Source: Triticum aestivum
Taxonomy: Eukaryota > Streptophyta > Magnoliopsida > Poales > Poaceae
Assembly: GCF_018294505.1 (NCBI RefSeq)
Contig: NC_057810.1
Location: forward strand, 205,610,113 to 205,674,112
Reading direction: 5' to 3'
DNA length: 64,000 nt
Shown here: positions 58,322 to 64,000 of the stretch, piece by piece
Layout of the letters: every line of letters starts with the position of its first letter
How positions within the stretch are numbered: position 1 is the first letter of the stretch
Position numbers and translations under genes: made by a program
The notes under the pieces: model-generated
Databases searched by the model: none
What the model was told of the DNA's origin: nothing
What the model saw: the letters and a program-made list of their open reading frames with translations, nothing else

Positions 58322-59137
58322 ATGGCTACGATCTGCCGGTTTTCCGCGGAAGAGAAGGGAAAGGCTCCCCGAGAGGGTCCCCACCCGCTTCCGCCGAAGA
58401 AATGGCTAGCCCTATGCTGTCGAGGCGAGGGCGCCCGGCAGGAGGTGTCGAGGCCTTGGTGCGAGCGGCCGCCGCCAGGGTTCCCGCTGCCTTTGTACGA
58501 CCACCTTGAGGGCCCTGCAGGAGTTGATGTCGAGCGCCATGGACAACGCCGCCGTCGACGCCGGCGGGTCATGATGGTGCGCGTTGTCCCTCCTGGAGTT
58601 CATGCCGAGGGCTCCTCCCGAGAGTTTGTGCTCCACACCGCCATGCCTCCTCAGTCTTGGATTCGCCTTCCTCCCTCCTTCGCCTTCGTGATGCCGCAAG
58701 GGGGATACTTAAAGCTCTGGTTGCAGCACACCGGCTGCAACACCCTCGCGACCGAAGCGGAGGTCGCGGTCGTTGCCCCGGGCAAAGTCTTCATGACTCG
58801 AGGTTGGGGCGAGATCGCCCGGGTCTGGAGGACGAGGGGCGCCCTCGCGATCCACCTGGAGTACGACAGTGCTTCCATGATGCTCTTCAAGTTCTTCAAC
58901 GCGGACGGACGCCGGCTGGAGTGCTGCCCTGAGAGAGGTGGTCGGGGCCCTGCCGCGGCGAGGACCAGGCTCGACGTTCGCTCCCTCAGCGGCTCCTCAG
59001 GCGGCGGGGGCGCCGGAGGATCCAGCGACTCCGCCGAGCTCTTCGCGACTCCGGAGACGAGCGATGACAGCTACGAGCCCCCGAGCCTGCGCCGCTATCG
59101 GAGCAGGACGGGCTCGTTAGGCCACCGCCGCCTCTGA
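58322..59137 (+). CDS. Antisense gene of element G: B3-type DNA-binding protein, 271 residues
   Basis: Uninterrupted frame running opposite to gag-pol. The start MATICRFSAEEKGKAPREGP was chosen because the D copy begins MVSPRRFSAAEKGKASKEGP; an in-frame ATG at 58304 is also possible. Residues 76-82 are an arginine run, a likely nuclear signal. Residues 100-203 fit the plant B3 fold: EFVLHTAMPPQSWIRLPPSF (first strand and Leu-Pro turn), GGYLKLWLQHTGC, KVFMTRGWGEIARVWRTRGA (the strand-helix with conserved GW) and FKFFNADGRRLECCP. The tail is glycine/serine-rich, then acidic (SAELFATPETSDDSYEPPS). B3 proteins bind DNA in the nucleus as transcription regulators (family knowledge). Control of the element's own LTR is inference. 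It could instead be captured host sequence under no constraint. Confidence 0.62.
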   Translation: MATICRFSAEEKGKAPREGPHPLPPKKWLALCCRGEGARQEVSRPWCERPPPGFPLPLYDHLEGPAGVDVERHGQRRRRRRRVMMVRVVPPGVHAEGSSREFVLHTAMPPQSWIRLPPSFAFVMPQGGYLKLWLQHTGCNTLATEAEVAVVAPGKVFMTRGWGEIARVWRTRGALAIHLEYDSASMMLFKFFNADGRRLECCPERGGRGPAAARTRLDVRSLSGSSGGGGAGGSSDSAELFATPETSDDSYEPPSLRRYRSRTGSLGHRRL

Positions 59138-60525
59138 TCTGGATGAGGTTGGCGTCGGTGCCTGACGGCCCACTGTTGATGATGGCGTCTCTTGCGGAGG
59201 CACATGTGGTTAGCGTTCTCTAGGACCTGTTCCCTCTGTTCCCTACGAGGAATCGGAAAGTGCTCCCCGTGGGGGCTTGTAAGATGCATGTGGTTCTGTT
59301 TGTTAATATAGTCCTTGTCGTGAAGTAGTGCGAGATACTTATTCCGTCTTAGCTTAGTTCTTCCTTTCAAACCTTACGAGGGCTCGCTGCTCTGCACCGA
59401 TAGGTCCCGGTCCCAAGGCAGGCTTCAGCCGTCGCTGCTATGCCAGGTCGTGATGCCGTGGTTAAGGCCAGGAGGTGAGCGGCCCGGGGTCCAGTAAGAG
59501 CCCCTGAGTTGCGATGCTCAGGAGGTCCCCTTTAGTGCTCAAGCAGCCATCGTTCGGTGAGAAAGGAGTGCGACGTCGCTAACACGAGATTGCATTGGAT
59601 GCGGGGACGGTGTTGTGATAGCTAGTGTTTCTGGAGGGTGACTTATCTCGAGAGTCAGGAACCGCTTCCTGGTGCGGCGCTAGGTCCGCGCATCGGCCGG
59701 TGAGGGGTTGCCTGGCGAGGTCCCCGCGTGCCTCTTCCCTCTCTCCTTTGCACCCCTTTCTTCTCTACGTCCTTGGGTCCCGGCCCTCGAGCGGGTCTCA
59801 GCTGTCGCTGGTATGCCAGGTCGCGATGCCGTGGACAAGGCCATAGGATGAGGGCTGGAGAGCTAGTAGGAGCCCATGAGTCGTGATGCTCAGGTGCCCC
59901 GCCTTTAACATGCAAGCAGTTCGCGCGGACGAGAGTGAAGAAGACGCCATGAGGGCCTCGCCCGGCGCTGCTCCTTGAAGGGATCCTGCAGGCCCACCAC
60001 AAGAAGAACAAGAATCCGCTATGACAAGCGGCGGTCAGCCATTGGTTTCTTTGGAGAGGTGATGAGGCACTGAAGGCCTGACGAGGTGGCGCTGTGCGGG
60101 GCTGCCGCGGCCAGAGCTCAGCCATTCAGGTTTTTTGGCATTGCAGGGACGAACCCATGCGCAAGCGTTGTGCCGTCGGGGTGCAGCTCCATCGGTTGGT
60201 GTCAGTTGAGCGGGCAACTAGGTCAAGCACGTTAATCACGAAGAAGCGAGTTCATTTAGATAGATGCAGGGAACGCAGACATCACTGGGTCTGGCACGAG
60301 TGGCTTGGGGATGATGCAGCCCGAGGGGCGCCTCCAACAAAGTAAGCTAGGAACATAAAGTAAAAAGGGGATACATGCTGCAGGGACGGACCCACGCGGC
60401 TTGGGAATAATGCAGCCCTGGGGGGCGCTCCCAGCTGGAAACGAAACTTGAAGGATGTCACTTGATAGCGTTGAAGACGAAGGGGTGTTGAAGTAGCAGA
60501 CGTCGTGGGCTGCGGAAGCCGATCT
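59138..60525. other. Element G region between the convergent genes
   Basis: No supported gene. A repeated block occurs: GGTCCCGGTCCCAAGGCAGG near 59404 and a similar GGGTCCCGGCCCTCGAGCGG near 59774, each followed by a related 100-base stretch with TATGCCAGGTCG and TGCTCAGG. This suggests a diverged direct duplication of about 370 bp spacing. Confidence 0.5.
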
Positions 60526-62997
60526 TCACGAGCCCCTAGGCCCAGGAGCCTCGGGAGGTTCCGGAGGCGCTGGTAGCTCCTCATGGACCATCTCCATCTC
60601 CGCTAGGACTGCGGAACGCCTGGCCTCCTGAGCCTCCAGGATGCTCCCCATGAGGTGCTGGTATGTGGAGGCCGCGTTCGGCAAGCCGTAGGGCATGCAA
60701 ACGTAGCTGTAGGGTGGGCCTTCGCAGCGCCCCACGTGTGAGGGCCAGAAGCGGTCCTGAGAGGCGGCTCGGTTGAGCCCTAGGATGTCGATGCAGACGC
60801 GCAGCCCACCATCCTCGCCTGGATGGGGAGCTGCGGCGGGTAAGCGGCGGCTGCCACTCATGACTCTTGACTCCTGCAACTCCTGCGTGATCTGACTGAC
60901 GAACTCCTGAGGGTTTGGCCCTCCTTGCCTTGTTCCTTCCCGAGGGAAGCATGCTTTGAAACACGCCTCCAAGTGGTGCCCAAGCACCTCCCTCGTGACC
61001 TTAGCAAGGCCGGTGGCCCTCCAGGAGGGAGCCCCCGAGCCTTTCTTGAGGAGGGCGCCAGGCGCGCCTTCCTATGTGACAGAAGGAGGTGCCCCCTGAG
61101 TAGGCGCAGACCCTGAGGGGCCTGCCTCCTGAGGGGTCGGGCCTGGCGATGTCTTCTTCTTCTTGGGAGCGATCTCAGGGAACCTCCCGCTCCCGCGATC
61201 TGGGTCTTCAAGTGATGCGACCTGAAAAGCTCGCTCCAGGGAACACACTGCGTCTCTTTCTTCACAAGGAACCGTGATGACTCCACCACTTCCTGGCATC
61301 TTGGGGACGTTGTAGCCATGATGAGTCACGACCATGAACTTGGCGAGAGCTGGGTACCCGAGGATGGCGTTGTATGGCAGGCGAATGTGGGCGACGTTGA
61401 AGTCGATGAGCTCAGTGCGGTAGTTGTTGCGCGCCCCGAAGGTGACAGGGAGGCGGACTTGCCCAATCGGAACCGTGGAGCCATCGGTGACTCCGGAGAA
61501 AGGCTTGGTTGGCTGAAGCTGATTGTAAGGCTCTTGGAGATTGTTGAATGTCTCTACGGACAGGACGTTGAGCCCTGCCCCACCGTCGACGAGAGTCCTG
61601 GTGACTTGCACGTTGCTGATGATTGGGGAGCAAAGCATCGGGAGGACTCCGGCTGTGGCCGCGCACTTGAGCTGATCCGCTGAGCTAAACATGATGGCAC
61701 ATGCTGACCACCTGAGAGGGTGCGTGGCTTCAAGCTTGGGGAGGACTACATTCACTTCAAGGGTAAACTGCTTGAAGATGCATTGAGAGGCTGGGGCTTG
61801 AGCTCCGCCCAGGATGCAAGCGATAGCGCGCGGCTCCTGGAAGCCCCCAGCCCCCTCGTCCTGATGATGGTCCTCGTTTCTCCTTGGTTGCGGCGACAGA
61901 GGAGGGAGGCCTGCGTTTCCTTGCGGACGATCCTCGTGAGGTTGATCCCTCCAGTCTCCCTCGCGAGGCTGATCCTGCCAACGATCCTCGTGAGGTCGGT
62001 CGCGCCACCCTTGGCGAGGGCCGCGGTCTTCCCAGCGTCCTGCGTTCCTTCCTCCTCCTTGGCCGTAGCCTCGATCGTTGCGGTCGGGGCGTCGGCCGGT
62101 CCTCCCTTCTCGCACGGCTTGGAGCTCTTGACATTCGTTGGTGTTGTGGGTGTGGAGGTCGTGGTACACACAACACCGACTGCCCTTGAAAGACTCGGGC
62201 TAATCTCTCCCCCGCTTGGTGTCTAGTTCTGCCGCGAGCACGGCAGCCCCCTTGCGCTTCACGTCCTTGGCCTTGGATTTCTTCTCTTCTGGGTCTGCGG
62301 CTGGCAGCTCGAGGAGGGAAAGGCGCCCTTCCTCAGCCCTGGCACACTTTGTCGCCAAGTTAAACAGCTCCAAGGAAGTGCATATATCTTCATGCATCGC
62401 CAGCTCCTCCTTCATCTTGACGTCACGCACACCGTCGGAGAAGGCTGAGATGATGGCCTCCTCGGTCACCTTGGGAATCTGGAGGCGTGCATTGTTGAAG
62501 CGCTGGATGTACTTCTGCAGGGTCTCCCCTAGTTGCTGCTTGATGCGACGCATGTCACTCACGGCAGGCGGCCGGTCACGAGTACCTTCGAAGTTGGCGA
62601 TGAAGTGGGTGCGCATCTCATCCCAGGAGGAGATCATGCCAGGAGCTAGGTTCAGGAGCCAGGTGCTGGCCCCGTCCTTGAGTGCCATGGGAAACCAGTT
62701 TGCCATGACCTTCTCGTCCCCGTTGGCGGCTTCGATGCCCAGCTCGTAGAGCTGGAGGAACTCCACAGGGTCGGCCATGCTGTCATAGCGAGGAGGCAAG
62801 TCTGGCTTGAACTTGCTGGGCCATGCGACACTGCGCAGCTCGGTGGTGAAGGCGTGGCAGCCTGCTGTGGCCACGGGAGGCCTTTGGTGACGAAGAGCTT
62901 GGTCTTGTGGGTCCCCATGCGCTACAGCTGGGAGCAGCGCGGGGTCTTGGCATGCTGGAACAGGAGCATGGTCGTGACGGGCCGGAGCAGGGAGCAC
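60526..62997 (-). pseudogene. gag-pol: Element G gag, protease and partial RT
   Basis: One frame with two stops (62200 and 61072). Gag: FKPDLPPRYDSMADPVEFLQ, GMISSWDEMRTHFIANFEGT and MRRIKQQLGETLQKYIQRFN, the retrotrans_gag core. After the first stop comes a CX2HX4HX4C element (CVYHDLHTHNTNEC) and an arginine-rich stretch. The protease has VTRTLVDGGAGLNVLSVETF and RLPYNAILGYPALAKFMVVT. After the second stop the RT begins (LRVCIDILGLNRAASQDRFW, YSYVCMPYGLPNAASTYQHL) and breaks off before the catalytic YVDD. The ATG at 62997 is uncertain. Confidence 0.78.
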
Positions 62998-63049
62998 TCA
63001 GGCAGCTTCTTGGGGGCGAGGGACCTCTTGGCAACTCTGCTGGAGGGAG

Positions 63050-64000
63050 GCATATAGTTGTCGTCCTCAACCTCTCTGTCGGCCGCCCTCTCATGAGGGC
63101 TGGCTCCTGCTTCCTCCTACACTGAATCCTGCTGGAGGGGGTTATCTTCGGCACTGTCCGGCGTGTTGTTATCTCCGGTGCCGAAATCGCCGTTTTTGCT
63201 TTGGCGGGACTTAGAGTGGCGCCGCTGACGTCGGCGCTTGGGTTGCTTCTTGGAGGGGTCATCCTCCATTATTTCCTCGCCATCCCCTGCTTTTCGGGTG
63301 TCCACCATGTATATGTCATATGACGAGGTGGCTTTCCAGTTCCCTATAGGTGCTGGTTCTTGGTCGTCTCCTTCATCGGCGTCCATACCGTCGATGTCTT
63401 CGGAGTCAAAGTCGAGCATGTCGGTTAAATTGTCGATAGTGGCTACGAAGTGGTTGGTGGGTGGGCCTTGAATTTCTTCGTCGTCCGTATCCCAACCATG
63501 CTGACCGTAGTTCGGCCAGGGCTCTCCTAACAAAGAGAGACTTTAGTGAATTCAGGATATCGCCAAAGGGCGAGTGCTGAAAGACGTTCGTGGCGGTGAA
63601 CTCCATGATCGGAGCCCAACCGGGTTCGATTGGAAGAGGTGCGGGATATACGGACTCCGGAACATAGTCCGGCACCTTGGAGTCACGGGCCCTGCAAAGG
63701 ACTAGGCTGGTATTCGGCTCTATCACCGTAGAGATTGCGGCTCCCGGGGTGGCATCCAATGGTCCATCCCCGACTAGCACAGTCAGCTCCAAGCTAATGG
63801 TCGGAGCGGGCACCTGAGCGATGCTTTGGGTGTTGTCCGGCGGCAGAGCTCGTTCATGCCCATCGTGACAGTGCAGCGTGTTCAGCCGTGGCTCGAATCC
63901 GTCGAAGATCAAGTCCCCACGGATGTCGGCCGTGTAGTTTAAACTTCTGAACCTGACCTGATGGACAGGGGCATAGCTTTCAATCTTCTCCAGATGGCCA
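63050..64000 (-). pseudogene. gag: Gag N-terminal part of element F
   Basis: Frames 63912-63406 and 63533-63117 match the start of gag in A and C: MIFDGFEPRLNTLHCHDGHE, WAPIMEFTATNVFQHSPFGD, LDFDSEDIDGMDADEGDDQE, SSYDIYMVDTRKAGDG and the basic stretch KKQPKRRRQRRHSKSR. A frameshift lies near 63540. A TAG at about 63118 ends the frame, and coding-like sequence continues a little further to the junction with G. The start codon is beyond the window. Confidence 0.72.

Larger units (their letters stand above)
57099..63050 (-). mobile_element. Element G, D-type Gypsy derivative lacking its 5' LTR
   Basis: The 3' LTR is 57099-57999. The sense frame on minus has gag, protease and a piece of RT (62997-60526), with no catalytic YVDD, RNase H or integrase. 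An intact antisense B3-type gene is on + at 58322-59137. Left target copy TACGC (57094-57098). The right end at about 63050 is a deletion junction with F gag and is approximate. It is of the same LTR type as D but a separate subfamily. Confidence 0.8.
56159..64000 (-). mobile_element. Fatima-like element F, partial, with G inside
   Basis: The 3' LTR is 56159-56630. Its 3' internal end is 56631-57098 and its gag N-terminal part runs from about 63050 to the window end. The middle (most of gag, protease and antisense gene) is missing: the left flank of G is near F's 3' end while its right flank is F gag. One deletion that also removed the 5' LTR of G explains this. Confidence 0.78.

Noticed and set aside
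58322..59137. B3-type frame as an ordinary host gene
   Set aside because: It sits between the pol remnant and 3' LTR of G, and a homologue is in the same place in D. It belongs to the element. A host origin long ago remains possible.
1..64000. tRNA, rRNA, miRNA or host protein-coding genes
   Set aside because: I saw no tRNA cloverleaf sequence, rRNA core or non-transposon domain on either strand. Matches to tRNA are only the primer sites at 5271 and 40913. A covariance-model scan would be the decisive test.

Overview
The window looks like intergenic heterochromatin of a large grass genome, most likely Triticeae (wheat, Aegilops, barley or rye). I recognise no host gene, tRNA, rRNA or CRISPR array. 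Nearly every base belongs to LTR retrotransposons inserted inside one another. The organism call rests on element architecture and on LTR ends I recognise as Triticeae-type. Family names such as Fatima are from memory and were not searched.

Layout. 1-2546 is a partial long LTR on +. 5287-9423 is a second copy of that LTR in inverted orientation, the 5' LTR of a minus element with an iMet-type primer site, and 2547-5286 is its non-coding body. 9424-11496 plus 20498-20535 is the 3' end of an old Fatima-like element (H, +). Its LTR is split by a complete Fatima-like element (A, +, 11497-20497, target duplication CCCCC). The remaining central part is a Copia element (E, minus) in two visible pieces, 20536-22590 and 53960-56158. 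The break is a Tat-lineage Gypsy element (D, +, 22591-53959, duplication AGACT). D is split by a Fatima-like element (C, minus, 23791-46243, duplication GTCGT/GTCGC). C is split by a chromodomain Gypsy element (B, minus, 31231-44912, duplication TATCC). D also holds a solo Fatima-like LTR (52326-52797). From 56159 to the window end lies another Fatima-like element (F, minus), which contains a deleted D-type element (G, minus, 57099 to about 63050).

How the parts work. B, D and E have recognisable gag, protease, reverse transcriptase (RT) and integrase, all broken by stops, frameshifts or deletions. The Fatima-like copies A and C carry only gag and an aspartic protease on the sense strand, so they must have depended on enzymes from elsewhere. 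A, C and H also carry, on the opposite strand, an intron-containing gene with its own TATA box whose product matches the Pfam 'putative gypsy type transposon' domain. D and G carry a different antisense gene in the same place, and its product has a B3-type DNA-binding domain. This pairing of an LTR element with a convergent, independently promoted, possibly regulatory antisense gene, in two unrelated families, is the most interesting feature here. The G copy is an uninterrupted 271-residue frame. The last exon of the C copy is also open.

No element is intact. Coordinates of LTR ends and target duplications were read directly from the sequence. Exon limits are inferred from splice consensus and comparison between copies.
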